This document shows, piece after piece, positions 6,929 to 16,280 of a DNA stretch of 64,000 nucleotides. Source of the stretch: Pseudotabrizicola sp051200875 (GTDB lineage Bacteria; Pseudomonadota; Alphaproteobacteria; Rhodobacterales; Rhodobacteraceae); contig NZ_CP195191.1 of the NCBI RefSeq assembly GCF_051200875.1, positions 3,162,001-3,226,000 of the forward strand. The letters are read 5' to 3'. The position numbers and the translations under genes are program-made. The notes under the pieces were generated by a model. The model saw only the letters and a program-made list of their open reading frames with translations, was not told where the DNA came from and made no database searches. How positions within the stretch are numbered: the first letter of the stretch is position 1; every line of letters starts with the position of its first letter.

Positions 6929-8637
6929 GCAGCCAGATCCTCGGGCGACAAAGCGTAAAGATCGGCTGCCCCTTCGGCGGCTTCAACCAAGAGCGTGGCA
7001 TGTTCCGGCAAGAGTCGCTTGATCGCGATGCGGGCGAGTTTCGTGCGCGGTCCGTTCGAGCCTTCGGCGCGGGCGGCTTTCAGATGGAAATGTGCGCCCA
7101 AGGTCAGGGCAAAGGCCCGGAGATAAGGCACGGCCCCGGCGAAACGGTCGTTCAGATCGCGTGAAATCAGGGCTTCGGTCGCCTCCCGCAGGGTTTCGGC
7201 GGCGCCCCAGACGTCTTCGGCCAGATCAGGCAGAACGTCACGGGCGGCTTTGGCGTCGGCTTCGATCTCACCGATCAGGCGGAAGGCCGCGTCGCCGCCA
7301 TCCATCATCTTGCGGGCGACAAGGTCCATCGCCTGAATGCCGTTCGTGCCTTCGTAGATCGGCGTGATTCGAGCATCGCGCAGGAACTGGGCCGCGCCGG
7401 TTTCTTCAATAAAGCCCATGCCGCCGTGGATCTGCACACCTTCGGATGCGACGGATACGCCGACATCCGTGCCATAGGCCTTTGCGATGGGGGTCAAAAG
7501 GGCCGCGCGGGACTTCCATTCGGCGCTGCCGGTGGCGTTGGCCATGTCGATGGCGACAGCACAGGCAAGGCCAATGGCGCGGGAGGAGAAGACCTCTGCC
7601 TTCATTGTGGCCAACATTCGACGCACATCGGCATGGCCGATGATGCCGGTCTGCCCGGCCTCTGCGGTTCTGCCCTGCACACGGTTTTGGGCGTAGTCCA
7701 GCGCTTGCTGATAGGCAATCTCTGCAAGCCCTACGCCTTGCATGCCAACGCCCAGACGAGCGTTGTTCATCATGGTGAACATGGCGGCCATGCCGTTATG
7801 CGGCTCGCCGACAAGCCAGCCGGTCGCGCCATCATATTGCATGACACAAGTCGGGCTGCCATGGATGCCCAGCTTGTGTTCAAGGCTGACCACTTGCAGT
7901 GCATTGCGCTTGCCGGGGTTGCCATTGGCATCGGGGAGGAATTTCGGAACGAGGAAGAGGCTGATACCCTTGGTTCCGGCAGTGCCATCGGGCAAGCGGG
8001 CCAGAACAAGGTGCACTGTGTTCGACAGGAAATCCGTATCGCCCCAAGTGATAAAGATCTTCTGACCCGAGATGGCGTAGGTGCCGTCGCCATTTGGTTC
8101 GGCCTTTGACCGCAGCGCGCCGACGTCCGACCCGGCCTGCGGCTCGGTCAGGTTCATCGTGCCGTTCCATTCGCCCGAAATCAGCTTGGGCAGGTAAAGC
8201 GCCTTCAAGTCGTCGCTGGCGTGATGCTCCAGGGCTTCGATCTGGCCTTGGGTCAGCAGCGGGTTCAATTGCAGTGACAGGCAGGCCGAAGAGAACATGT
8301 CATTGACAGCCGTGGCCACGGTCAGTGGCAGACCCATGCCGCCATGTTCCGGCCCGGCTGCCACGGCGACCCATCCGCCTTCGGCCAGCGCCTTATACCC
8401 ATCAGCAAAACCGGGGGATGTGCGGACCACGCCGTTTTCCAGCTTGGCCGGGATTTGGTCGCCTGCGCGGTTCAGCGGCGCGAGCACGGTTTCCGCAAGT
8501 TTCCCGGCTTCGGTCAGGACCGCCTCGACCGTCTCGGCGGAAGCATCGGCAAAGCGATCCGTTGCCGCGACATGGGAAAATCCCACGACATGGTCCAGAA
8601 GGAAGCGGAAATCGGAAACAGGGGCGCGGTAGGGCAT
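6925..8637 (-). CDS. acyl-CoA dehydrogenase, large C-terminal-extended (DmdC-type) family
   Basis: This 570-residue FAD-dependent acyl-CoA dehydrogenase introduces a trans-2,3 double bond into an acyl-CoA and passes electrons to ETF. The start M-P-Y-R-A-P-V-x-D-F-R-F-L-L-D-H-V-V at 8637 is the typical N-terminus of the DmdC-like subfamily, whose members run about 570-600 aa. Visible motifs include M-N-L-T-E-P-Q-A-G-S-D-V-G for FAD/substrate binding and the catalytic-base segment I-Y-E-G-T-N-G-I-Q. DmdC itself acts on methylmercaptopropionyl-CoA, but several paralogues act on other acyl-CoAs, so the substrate is open. It heads an operon with the MBL hydrolase and DUF6173 genes; ETF-QO lies 3 kb away. 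Confidence 0.93.
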   Translation of the reverse strand: MPYRAPVSDFRFLLDHVVGFSHVAATDRFADASAETVEAVLTEAGKLAETVLAPLNRAGDQIPAKLENGVVRTSPGFADGYKALAEGGWVAVAAGPEHGGMGLPLTVATAVNDMFSSACLSLQLNPLLTQGQIEALEHHASDDLKALYLPKLISGEWNGTMNLTEPQAGSDVGALRSKAEPNGDGTYAISGQKIFITWGDTDFLSNTVHLVLARLPDGTAGTKGISLFLVPKFLPDANGNPGKRNALQVVSLEHKLGIHGSPTCVMQYDGATGWLVGEPHNGMAAMFTMMNNARLGVGMQGVGLAEIAYQQALDYAQNRVQGRTAEAGQTGIIGHADVRRMLATMKAEVFSSRAIGLACAVAIDMANATGSAEWKSRAALLTPIAKAYGTDVGVSVASEGVQIHGGMGFIEETGAAQFLRDARITPIYEGTNGIQAMDLVARKMMDGGDAAFRLIGEIEADAKAARDVLPDLAEDVWGAAETLREATEALISRDLNDRFAGAVPYLRAFALTLGAHFHLKAARAEGSNGPRTKLARIAIKRLLPEHATLLVEAAEGAADLYALSPEDLAA

Positions 8638-8746
8638 GGGGTCCTCGAAAATTCTGCAAGCCTTGGCAAACGGGCCGGTCAGGTCTATTGGCACGCATGA
8701 CAGGTTAGCCATGGGGGCCGACCACTCAAGCCCTACGCTACGTCAC

Positions 8747-9703
8747 ATGGTCTTGGATACCCAGTTTCTTGCTGCGACCGATGAAGGGATTGGTCAGGCT
8801 GCCGCAATCTTGCGGGCGGGCGGGCTGGTCGCGATGCCGACTGAGACGGTTTACGGGCTGGCCGGGGATGCGCGGAACGGCACGGCGGTGGCGCGGATTT
8901 TCGAGGCAAAGGGGCGGCCTAGGTTCAACCCGTTGATCGTCCATGTCCCGGATATGGCGATGGCGCGGGATATGGCCGAGTTTGATGAGCGCGCCGAAGC
9001 GGTGGCGCGCGCCTTTTGGCCGGGAGCACTGACCTTGGTGCTGCCCGTGAAAGCGAGTGCGGGATTGTCGCCGCTGGTGACGGCGGGTTTGCCAACCGTT
9101 GCGATACGGATGCCCGCGCATCCGCTTGCCAAGGCCTTGTTGCGTGCCTTTGGCGGGCCGGTTGCCGCGCCCTCGGCCAATCCATCGGGAAAGGTGTCGC
9201 CCACTACGGCGGATCATGTGCGCCAGGGACTTGGCGGCAAGATTGAGGCCATTCTGGATGGCGGGGCCTGTGCCGTGGGGCTGGAATCGACCATCCTTGG
9301 TCTGGATGGGTCTCCGGCCCTTTTGCGACCCGGCGGCATTCCGGTGGAAGAGCTGGAGGCGATGCTGGGGGCGATTGCGGTGGGTGGACCTGGGGCTTTG
9401 CCCAATGCGCCGGGACAATTGCCCAGCCATTATGCGCCGGATGCACCCGTGCGCCTTGGGGCGGTCGCGCGAGAGGGTGCGGAAATCTGGGTGGGTTTTG
9501 GTCCGGATTGTGCGGGCGCGGACCTGACTTTGTCGGCCAAGGGGGATTTGGTCGAGGCGGCTGCAGCCTTGTTCCAGACCCTGCGCGACGCAGATGCCCT
9601 TGCCGGGCCAGAGGGCAGGATTTCCTTCGCCCCGGTGCCAGAAACGGGCTTGGGCCGTGCCATCAACGACCGGCTGCGCCGGGCAGCGGCCCCGCGCGGG
9701 TAG
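8747..9703 (+). CDS. L-threonylcarbamoyladenylate synthase (Sua5/YciO/YrdC)
   Basis: This 318-residue enzyme makes threonylcarbamoyl-AMP from threonine, bicarbonate and ATP, the first step of tRNA t6A37 modification. The YrdC core (about 10-205) has the expected P-T-E-T-V-Y-G-L, K-G-R-P-x-x-N-P-L-I-V-H and A-P-S-A-N-x-S-G motifs. The extra C-terminal domain after the G-Q-L-P-S-H-Y-A-P segment marks the Sua5 type rather than the short TsaC. I chose the ATG at 8747; an in-frame ATG at 8711 would add 12 residues. Its 5' end faces the acyl-CoA dehydrogenase start across about 110 bases. Confidence 0.93.
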   Translation: MVLDTQFLAATDEGIGQAAAILRAGGLVAMPTETVYGLAGDARNGTAVARIFEAKGRPRFNPLIVHVPDMAMARDMAEFDERAEAVARAFWPGALTLVLPVKASAGLSPLVTAGLPTVAIRMPAHPLAKALLRAFGGPVAAPSANPSGKVSPTTADHVRQGLGGKIEAILDGGACAVGLESTILGLDGSPALLRPGGIPVEELEAMLGAIAVGGPGALPNAPGQLPSHYAPDAPVRLGAVAREGAEIWVGFGPDCAGADLTLSAKGDLVEAAAALFQTLRDADALAGPEGRISFAPVPETGLGRAINDRLRRAAAPRG

Positions 9704-9707
9704 CCCC

Positions 9708-9750
9708 AAAATTCTTTGAAGAATTTTGCAATTTCCTTTCAAGGAAATTG
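9708..9750. repeat. two tandem perfect AT-rich hairpins
   Basis: Two perfect inverted repeats lie back to back: aaaattctt-tg-aagaatttt (9708-9727) and caatttcctt-tc-aaggaaattg (9729-9750). They fill the gap between two convergent genes. They are far more AT-rich than the surroundings and each leaves a 2-base formal loop. They could act as a bidirectional terminator. I also recall similar tandem hairpins dispersed in other Rhodobacteraceae genomes, which would make this a repeat-family member; that is memory, not tested. Confidence 0.75.
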
Positions 9751-9767
9751 GGCGGCGCTGAGGGTTC

Positions 9768-10781
9768 TTAGTCGAAGACGCCCATGACGCGGCCAAACAG
9801 CATGAAGGCGCGGGCCGTTCGGGTGTCGGCAAGCTCGACAATCTCGGCATCGGTTGCGTTCTTTTCGAACTGCTGAAGCGTCCGGTCAAAGGTGCGCAGG
9901 AAATGGTGTCCGGCATCGCGGAAGACCGGGTCTTCACGCATCCGGCCTGCGGTCAGGGCGAGAGAGGAGCGGTCCCGCACTCCTCCGACAGCTGCAACGC
10001 CCTTGCCGCGTTCGCCTGCGGCAAAGCGCCGCCAGAGTTCGGGGCGGGCGCGATCGGGCCGGAGGTCATCCATATAGATGCCTTCTTGGCTGAGCAGGGT
10101 CAGCACGTCTTGCGCGGCCCGAATCAGTTTGGCCACTTCGCGGTCTTCCAAGGCGGCCCGCAGGGCGCGGAAGCCGTCCTTGTCGTCAGGGCTTTCCGGG
10201 AATTGCAGGGCCAGAATGAAGTCGGGAATCGAAAGGGGCGAACGCAAGGCATCGGCGGGCGTGCCCAAGGCCAGGCCCGGTTGCTCTTCGGCTGGGGGCG
10301 ATTGCGTCGGGGCGACAAGCGCGGACTTGCGGTCAGCCGACGGCACGGTAAGACCGGTGTCGCGTCGCGTTGAAAAGGTCGCAAGCGCTGTTTCGGCCTG
10401 TTTTGCGGCATGGGCCAATTCCTCGATCTTGCGTTCGACCGAGGGTTTCAGGCTTCCGCCAGATTGCTGGCTTTGAACATAGGCGGTCCGCATGGCATCG
10501 ACCGAGGCTTGTAGCCGCGCGGCCTCGGCCCTCAGGATTCGCACGGAACGCAAGGTCGTGGCCGCCGCCCAGATCAGCGCCAAGGGCAGAAAGACGACCA
10601 GAAGAGTCATCACAAGACCCAGCGTCCCCGTGCCTTCAGGCGCAGAAAACACATAGGCCAAGACGGCAATCACCCAGACAACGGACAAGGCGCCGGCAAC
10701 GCCTTCGGTGACCGTGAACTTGCTGGGCTCGGCCAGTATGACCAATCCCGGATCGGAAATTTTATCCTCGCGTTCGGGCAT
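9768..10781 (-). CDS. conserved membrane protein of unknown function
   Basis: I do not recognise this 337-residue protein as a characterised family. Two hydrophobic helices (about residues 28-48 and 54-76) are followed by a predicted coiled coil (about 80-105 and 110-140). A Pro/Ala-rich linker then leads to a helical C-terminal domain (about 180-337) rich in charged residues. The topology suggests a membrane anchor with a large cytoplasmic helical domain. It lies 26 bases upstream of the greA stop on the same strand (greA is transcribed first), so the two may be co-transcribed. Confidence 0.75.
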   Translation of the reverse strand: MPEREDKISDPGLVILAEPSKFTVTEGVAGALSVVWVIAVLAYVFSAPEGTGTLGLVMTLLVVFLPLALIWAAATTLRSVRILRAEAARLQASVDAMRTAYVQSQQSGGSLKPSVERKIEELAHAAKQAETALATFSTRRDTGLTVPSADRKSALVAPTQSPPAEEQPGLALGTPADALRSPLSIPDFILALQFPESPDDKDGFRALRAALEDREVAKLIRAAQDVLTLLSQEGIYMDDLRPDRARPELWRRFAAGERGKGVAAVGGVRDRSSLALTAGRMREDPVFRDAGHHFLRTFDRTLQQFEKNATDAEIVELADTRTARAFMLFGRVMGVFD

Positions 10782-10806
10782 TGCCCCAGTTCCCTTCGCG
10801 CAGGCG

Positions 10807-11277
10807 TTAGATATAGCGGATCGTCACCACTTCGTAGCTGCGGTCACCGCCCGGTGTTTTCACCTCGACGCTGTCGCCCTCGTCCTTGCCGATCAGGGCG
10901 CGGGCCAACGGAGACCGGATGTTGAGCATCCCGCGTTCGATATCAGCTTCGGTTTCGCCGACGATTTGGTAGGTCTTTTCTTCATCGGTGTCTTCGTCGA
11001 CCAGTGTCACGGTTGCGCCGAACTTGATCGCGCCCGAGAGCTTCGACGGGTCGATCACCTCGGCCAGCGACAGGATACCTTCCAGCTCTTTGATGCGGCC
11101 TTCGATGAAAGACTGCTTTTCGCGAGCGGCGTGATACTCGGCGTTTTCCGAAAGGTCGCCATGTTCGCGTGCCTCTGCAATGGCACGGATCACGGCAGGA
11201 CGCTCGACCGTTTTCAGGGTCTTCAACTCTCCGTCCAGCGCATCAAAGCCGCCACGGGTCATCGGGATCTTTTCCAT
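10807..11277 (-). CDS. greA: transcription elongation factor GreA
   Basis: GreA binds the RNA polymerase secondary channel and stimulates cleavage of backtracked RNA. The protein is 156 residues, the usual length, starting M-E-K-I-P-M-T at 11277. The N-terminal coiled coil (about 10-75) has the acidic tip G-D-L-S-E-N-A-E-Y, which carries the catalytic Asp/Glu pair. The C-terminal FKBP-like domain includes S-P-L-A-R-A-L-I-G-K-x-x-G-D. Upstream in-frame codons to 11367 lack family similarity. Confidence 0.97.
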   Translation of the reverse strand: MEKIPMTRGGFDALDGELKTLKTVERPAVIRAIAEAREHGDLSENAEYHAAREKQSFIEGRIKELEGILSLAEVIDPSKLSGAIKFGATVTLVDEDTDEEKTYQIVGETEADIERGMLNIRSPLARALIGKDEGDSVEVKTPGGDRSYEVVTIRYI

Positions 11278-11556
11278 CGTCCTCATTCCACGAAAAGAAG
11301 AACCACGGCCCCCGCACCCGGAAGCCATGGCCCATGTGTTGTTGCGCCTACCCAAGCGGATGCGCATGGCAAATGCAAGAGGGGATGGCGCAGGAAAGCG
11401 GCGGCCTGTCGCCTATGGGAAAGAAAATTGCGGCAGTGCTGCAATGCGGAAACGTGATGTTGCGTCACGGTTGACCCAAGGCTTCCCATGGGGCAATGAC
11501 AGGGGCAGCGGATTCAAACGGAAATTCGGGCGAAGACCCGGCATGAAGGACAAGCG

Positions 11557-13206
11557 ATGAGCCAGATCGTGCGCGAGAAGATGGAATACGACGTTGTGAT
11601 CGTTGGGGCGGGGCCTGCAGGCCTGTCAGCCGCGATCCGGCTGAAGCAACTTGATCCGAACCGGTCGGTCGTTGTGCTGGAAAAAGGGTCTGAAGTCGGC
11701 GCGCATATTCTTTCAGGCGCAGTTTTGGACCCAAGCGGGTTGGACGCGCTTTTGCCGGAATGGCGCAGCATGGATGCACCGATCAAGGTGCCTGTGAAAG
11801 AAGACAACTTTTACATGCTTGGCCCGGCCGGGCAGATCCGCATTCCGAACTTTCCGATGCCGCCGTTGATGAACAACCACGGCAATTACATCGTCTCGAT
11901 GGGCAACGTCTGCCGCTGGATGGCGGGCGTCGCCGAAGGCTTGGGTGTGGAAATCTTCCCCGGCATGTCGTGCAGCGAGCTTGTTTATGACGGTGACCGC
12001 GTGGCCGGCGTGGTAGCGGGCGAATTCGGGCGTGATCCTGCGACGGGTGAACCGGGGCCGAATTATGAGCCGGGGATGGAGCTCTTGGGGAAGTATGTCT
12101 TCCTGTCAGAAGGCGTGCGCGGGTCTTTGGCCAAGGAAGTGATCGCCAAATACGAACTGTCGAAGGGCCATTGCTCGCAGAAGTTCGGGATCGGCATGAA
12201 GGAAATCTGGGAGATTGACCCGGCCAAGCACCGCGAGGGTACGGTTACGCATACGATGGGTTGGCCCTTGGGCAGCAATGCCGGTGGTGGGTCGTTCATC
12301 TATCACTTGGAAAACAATCAGGTTTACGTTGGTTTCGTGGTTCACCTGAATTACGAAAACCCGCATCTTTACCCCTATATGGAATTCCAGCGCTTCAAGC
12401 ATCACCCGATGGTGGCCGAGTTGCTGAAAGGCGGCAAGCGCGTGGCCTATGGGGCGCGGGCGATTTCCGAGGGCGGCTATCAGTCGATGCCAAAGATGGT
12501 GGCTCCGGGCGTGGCTTTGCTGGGCTGCTCGGTCGGCATGGTGAACGTGCCGAGGATCAAGGGCAACCACAATGCCATGCTGTCGGGCAAGGCTGCCGCA
12601 GAGGCCGCGCATGAGGCAATCAATGCGGGTCGTTCGGGCGATGAGCTTTCGAGCTATGAAACGGAAGTGCGGACTGGCGCGATTGGCAAAGACCTGAAAA
12701 AGGTCCGTAACGTCAAGCCGATGTGGTCAAAATACGGTCTCGTTGCCTCGCTGATCGGCGGCGGTCTGGACATGTGGACGAACACGCTTGGCTTCAGCCT
12801 GTTCGGCACCCTGCGGCATGGCAAAACGGATGCGGCAGCCACAGGTGAGGCCAAGAACTTCAAGCCGATTGACTACCCCAAGCCGGATGGAAAGCTGTCA
12901 TTTGATCGGCTGACCAATGTGGCCTTCAGCTTTACGAACCATGACGAAGCGCAGCCCGCGCACCTGAAGCTGAAAGACCCGTCGATCCCGATTTCGGTGA
13001 ACCTGCCGAAATATGCAGAACCGGCGCAACGCTATTGCCCGGCCGGCGTTTACGAAGTGGTGGCAGAAGAGGGCAAGGATCCGCGCTTTGTCATCAACTT
13101 CCAGAACTGCGTGCACTGCAAGACTTGTGACATCAAAGACCCAAGCCAGAACATCACCTGGACCACGCCGCAGGGTGCGGGTGGGCCGAACTATCCGAAT
13201 ATGTGA
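11557..13206 (+). CDS. electron transfer flavoprotein-ubiquinone oxidoreductase
   Basis: ETF-QO is an inner-membrane-associated FAD and 4Fe-4S enzyme that moves electrons from ETF to ubiquinone. It therefore links acyl-CoA dehydrogenases such as the one at 6.9-8.6 kb to respiration. The 549 residues match the family. The FAD-binding motif G-A-G-P-A-G-L-S-A-A lies near residue 17. The C-terminal ferredoxin-like domain has the cluster ligands in C-P-A-G-V-Y-E and N-C-V-H-C-K-T-C-D-I-K-D-P. The stop overlaps the next start by one base (TGATG). Confidence 0.96.
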   Translation: MSQIVREKMEYDVVIVGAGPAGLSAAIRLKQLDPNRSVVVLEKGSEVGAHILSGAVLDPSGLDALLPEWRSMDAPIKVPVKEDNFYMLGPAGQIRIPNFPMPPLMNNHGNYIVSMGNVCRWMAGVAEGLGVEIFPGMSCSELVYDGDRVAGVVAGEFGRDPATGEPGPNYEPGMELLGKYVFLSEGVRGSLAKEVIAKYELSKGHCSQKFGIGMKEIWEIDPAKHREGTVTHTMGWPLGSNAGGGSFIYHLENNQVYVGFVVHLNYENPHLYPYMEFQRFKHHPMVAELLKGGKRVAYGARAISEGGYQSMPKMVAPGVALLGCSVGMVNVPRIKGNHNAMLSGKAAAEAAHEAINAGRSGDELSSYETEVRTGAIGKDLKKVRNVKPMWSKYGLVASLIGGGLDMWTNTLGFSLFGTLRHGKTDAAATGEAKNFKPIDYPKPDGKLSFDRLTNVAFSFTNHDEAQPAHLKLKDPSIPISVNLPKYAEPAQRYCPAGVYEVVAEEGKDPRFVINFQNCVHCKTCDIKDPSQNITWTTPQGAGGPNYPNM

Positions 13207-13637
13207 TGGAAAACGGGCCGCGCGACGAGGACATACTGGCCTTCATCCAAAAGCGCTCTGGGCGAAAGCTTGGGGCGCTGGATCGGGCAGATGTGTTCGC
13301 CGCGCTGCAACTTGACGGGGCCGAGGCCGAAGGGTTCATGTCCGATTTCGGTGCGGCCTTTGACGTCGATCTGGCGGGGTATGAGCCAGCTTTTCACCAT
13401 CATGTCGGAAGCCGGGCGGGTCGATTTGGCTGGCCCATTGCGGTGCCCTATCTTTTTGGTGTCCGGATGCCGGTGGCTGTCAGCACCATGGCTTTGGCCG
13501 CGCGCAAGGGGAAATGGCCTTTGCGCTATCCGGTCCTTGCGGCCAAACCGGCGCGTGACTGGATCAATTGGGTGATCGTTCTGGCCCTTCTTCCCTGTTT
13601 CGTGGCCTTGCTGGTTTTCCTTGTGACGTCATTCTGA
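13206..13637 (+). CDS. DUF1493-like protein with C-terminal membrane helix
   Basis: This 143-residue protein starts at the ATG embedded in the ETF-QO stop (TGATG), so it is translationally coupled. The first 100 residues resemble DUF1493, an acyl-carrier-protein-like helical fold: D-V-F-A-A-L-x-L-D-G-A-E-A-E-G-F, then D-F-G-A-A-F-D-V-D-L, and a late A-A-R-K-G-K-W-P. There is no phosphopantetheine Ser motif (D-S-L), so it is unlikely to be a working carrier. One transmembrane helix ends the protein. Function unknown; link to ETF-QO is positional only. Confidence 0.65.
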   Translation: MENGPRDEDILAFIQKRSGRKLGALDRADVFAALQLDGAEAEGFMSDFGAAFDVDLAGYEPAFHHHVGSRAGRFGWPIAVPYLFGVRMPVAVSTMALAARKGKWPLRYPVLAAKPARDWINWVIVLALLPCFVALLVFLVTSF

Positions 13638-13750
13638 CAAACGCGCGATCACGGCCATGCAAGCGCCGCTTGCCATTGCCTCGGGGGCGGCTGGGGGCTA
13701 GCTTTCCCTGAACAGCGATACCGCCGCAAGGCGAGGAGACCGACCCCCAG

Positions 13751-15460
13751 ATGACGCATCCCATTCTCAAAACAGCCGCAGCCTTGCTTCTTGGCGTCTC
13801 GATCCTCGCGGCGCCTGTTTCGGCGCAGCAGAATGATGGAGACCCCGGTGCCTATCTGGCAGGCAGGCTTGCCTTGTCCGAGCACAGCTATCGCGACGCG
13901 GCCTATTGGTTTTCGCGGGCCTTGATCGAGGATGAAGAGAACAGTTTTCTGCTGGAAGGCTTGATCCTTGCCCATATCGGCCAAGGCGATCTGCCAATGG
14001 CGGCAGAAGCGGCAGAACGGCTGGTCAAACTTGGGGGGCGCAGCATCGCCGGGAACATCGCCCTTTTGGTGCGAGATGTGCAGAAAGAAGATTACGTGAC
14101 TTTGCTGGCCGCCCCGCAAGAGCGAGCCATTGGTAATCTGATGGACAAACTGGTGCTGGCCTGGGCGGAATTCGGGGCTGGCAAGATGTCGGATGCGGTG
14201 GCGCGCTTTGACGAAATTGCAGCGACTGACGGACTGAAGCCCTTTGGCCTTTACCACAAGGCGCTGGCACTGGCGGCAGTGGGCGATTTTGGTGCGGCCG
14301 ATGAGATTCTGTCAGGGCAGGCGGCTGGCCCACTGATCGTAAATCGGCGCGGTGTGATTGCACATGCAAAGATCCTGAGCCAATTGGAACGGCCCGCTGA
14401 CGCGTTGGCCTTGCTGGAAAAATCCTTCGGGAATGAGCCAGAACCGGAATTGATGGCACTGCGGCGCGATCTGGAAGCGGGCAAGCCCGTGCCCTTTGAT
14501 ATGGTGACCTCGGCCCGAGACGGGATGGCCGAAGTGCTGTTTTCCTTGGCCGTTGCGCTGAATGGCGAAGCCGAACCGTCCTACACCTTGCTTTACGCGG
14601 CATCGGCTGCGGCCTTGCAACCCAAGCATACGGAAGCCGTTTTGTTGGTGGCCGGGCTGTTAGAACAATTGGGGCAGGCGGAACTGGCCTCGGAAGCCTA
14701 TGCCCGGATTTCGCAAGAAGACCCGTCTTTCTACACGGCTGAACTTGGGCGGATCAGCACCCTGTTCGCGATGGAGAAGAAGGAAGAAGGCTTGGCCGCG
14801 TTGAAGACGTTGAGCGAGGCTTTTCCGGAGTTGAGCCTTGTTCAGATGAGCTATGGCGATGCGTTGCGCCGGGATGACCAATTTGCGCCCGCGGCTGAGG
14901 CTTATAGCAAGGCAATCGCCTTGGTCGGAACGCCCGAGCCGCGCCATTGGGGTCTTTTCTACGCGCGCGGCGTGGCCTTTGAACGGGCTGGCGACTGGGA
15001 AAAGGCCGAGGCAGATTTCCGCAAAGCATTGGAATTGAACCCCGATCAGCCGCAGGTGCTGAACTATTTGGGCTACAGCTTCATCGACAAGGGGCAGAAT
15101 CTGGACGAGGCCTTTGCCTTGATCGAAAAGGCCGTCGCCTTGCAGCCGGATCAGGGCTACATCATTGACAGCCTGGCATGGGGCTATTTCCGTTTGGGCC
15201 GATATGAAGACGCCCTTGCCCCGATGGAGAAAGCCAGCCTTCTGGAGCCGGTTGACCCGATCGTCACTGACCATCTGGGCGACGTCTATTGGGCCGTCGG
15301 CAGGCAGATGGAGGCGCGGTTCCAATGGCGGCGGGCATTGTCCTTTGACCCAGAGGAAAAGGATGCCGAACGCATCCGGCGCAAGCTGGAAATCGGGTTG
15401 GATGCGGTACTGGCCGAAGAGGGGGCACCGCCGTTGGGAGCCGCCCCGAATGGGAACTGA
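13751..15460 (+). CDS. exported tetratricopeptide-repeat protein
   Basis: This 569-residue protein has a Sec signal peptide (A-A-P-V-S-A-Q at about 20-26) and a body made largely of TPR helical hairpins, clearest between residues 350 and 540 (for example A-E-A-D-F-R-K-A-L-E-L-N-P-D-Q-P-Q). TPR proteins act as protein-interaction scaffolds; here the location is periplasm or outer-membrane periphery. The stop overlaps the ispE start by 11 bases, so the two are coupled, an arrangement I recall in Rhodobacteraceae. No enzymatic motif is visible. Confidence 0.88.
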   Translation: MTHPILKTAAALLLGVSILAAPVSAQQNDGDPGAYLAGRLALSEHSYRDAAYWFSRALIEDEENSFLLEGLILAHIGQGDLPMAAEAAERLVKLGGRSIAGNIALLVRDVQKEDYVTLLAAPQERAIGNLMDKLVLAWAEFGAGKMSDAVARFDEIAATDGLKPFGLYHKALALAAVGDFGAADEILSGQAAGPLIVNRRGVIAHAKILSQLERPADALALLEKSFGNEPEPELMALRRDLEAGKPVPFDMVTSARDGMAEVLFSLAVALNGEAEPSYTLLYAASAAALQPKHTEAVLLVAGLLEQLGQAELASEAYARISQEDPSFYTAELGRISTLFAMEKKEEGLAALKTLSEAFPELSLVQMSYGDALRRDDQFAPAAEAYSKAIALVGTPEPRHWGLFYARGVAFERAGDWEKAEADFRKALELNPDQPQVLNYLGYSFIDKGQNLDEAFALIEKAVALQPDQGYIIDSLAWGYFRLGRYEDALAPMEKASLLEPVDPIVTDHLGDVYWAVGRQMEARFQWRRALSFDPEEKDAERIRRKLEIGLDAVLAEEGAPPLGAAPNGN

Positions 15461-16280
15461 ATTCGCGCCTGCGAAGATCAACCTGACGCTGCATGTGACG
15501 GGCCAAAGGGCAGATGGCTATCATCTGCTGGACAGTCTTGTGGTCTTTGCGGATGTGGGCGACCGTGTGACCGTAGATGCGTCGCACCCATTGGGCCTGA
15601 CGATCACCGGGCCGCGGGCTGCGGGATTAGCGGCAGAGGAAGATAATCTGGTGTTGCGGGCCGCGCGCCTGATGGGGGGGGCTGCGCATTTGGTGCTCGA
15701 AAAGCATTTGCCGGTCTCATCGGGCATTGGCGGCGGGTCTGCCGATGCCGCGGCAACCTTGCGCTTGTTGGCGCGCATGGCAGGGAAGTCGCTTCCCAAA
15801 CCAGAGCAGGTGGTCGCCCTTGGTGCAGACGTGCCGGTTTGCCTTGAGGGGCGGGCGGTGCGGATGACCGGCGTTGGCGATGGAATTTCGCCTGTGTCTG
15901 ACCTTCCCGAGGCTTGGCTGGTTCTGGCCAATCCCGGCGTGGCAGTTTCGACCCCGGCCGTGTTCAGAGAGTTGGCCCACAAAGAAAACGCCCCAATGCC
16001 TGAAAACCTGCCTGGTTTCGCCACGGTCGCAACGCTTGCAGCTTTCCTGCGGGATCAGCGAAATGATCTGGAGCCTCCTGCGGTGTCACTGGCTCCGGTG
16101 ATTGCCGATGTAAAGACGATGATCGCGGCTCAAGAAGGGTGCCTCTTGGCCCGTATGTCGGGATCGGGCGCAACCTGCTTTGGTCTGTTTGCGGACGAAA
16201 ATGCCGCGCGGGACGCCGCAAAGGCGATTGCGCGGCAACACCCCGAATGGTGGGCCGTTGCCGCGAAGATGATCAGTTGA
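15450..16280 (+). CDS. ispE: 4-(cytidine 5'-diphospho)-2-C-methyl-D-erythritol kinase
   Basis: IspE phosphorylates CDP-methylerythritol in the non-mevalonate isoprenoid pathway. The 276-residue GHMP kinase begins with the diagnostic A-P-A-K-I-N-L-T-L-H-V. It has the glycine-rich phosphate loop S-S-G-I-G-G-G-S-A-D-A-A-A and the third GHMP motif M-S-G-S-G-A-T-C-F-G near the end. The ATG at 15450 lies inside the TPR gene. The gene converges on and overlaps by 8 bases a polyprenyl synthase gene, another isoprenoid step. Confidence 0.96.
   Translation: MGTEFAPAKINLTLHVTGQRADGYHLLDSLVVFADVGDRVTVDASHPLGLTITGPRAAGLAAEEDNLVLRAARLMGGAAHLVLEKHLPVSSGIGGGSADAAATLRLLARMAGKSLPKPEQVVALGADVPVCLEGRAVRMTGVGDGISPVSDLPEAWLVLANPGVAVSTPAVFRELAHKENAPMPENLPGFATVATLAAFLRDQRNDLEPPAVSLAPVIADVKTMIAAQEGCLLARMSGSGATCFGLFADENAARDAAKAIARQHPEWWAVAAKMIS

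Noticed and set aside
8738..9937. 399-codon minus-strand open frame
   Set aside because: It is antisense to the Sua5-type gene, is Arg/Pro/His-rich and crosses a terminator-like hairpin pair.
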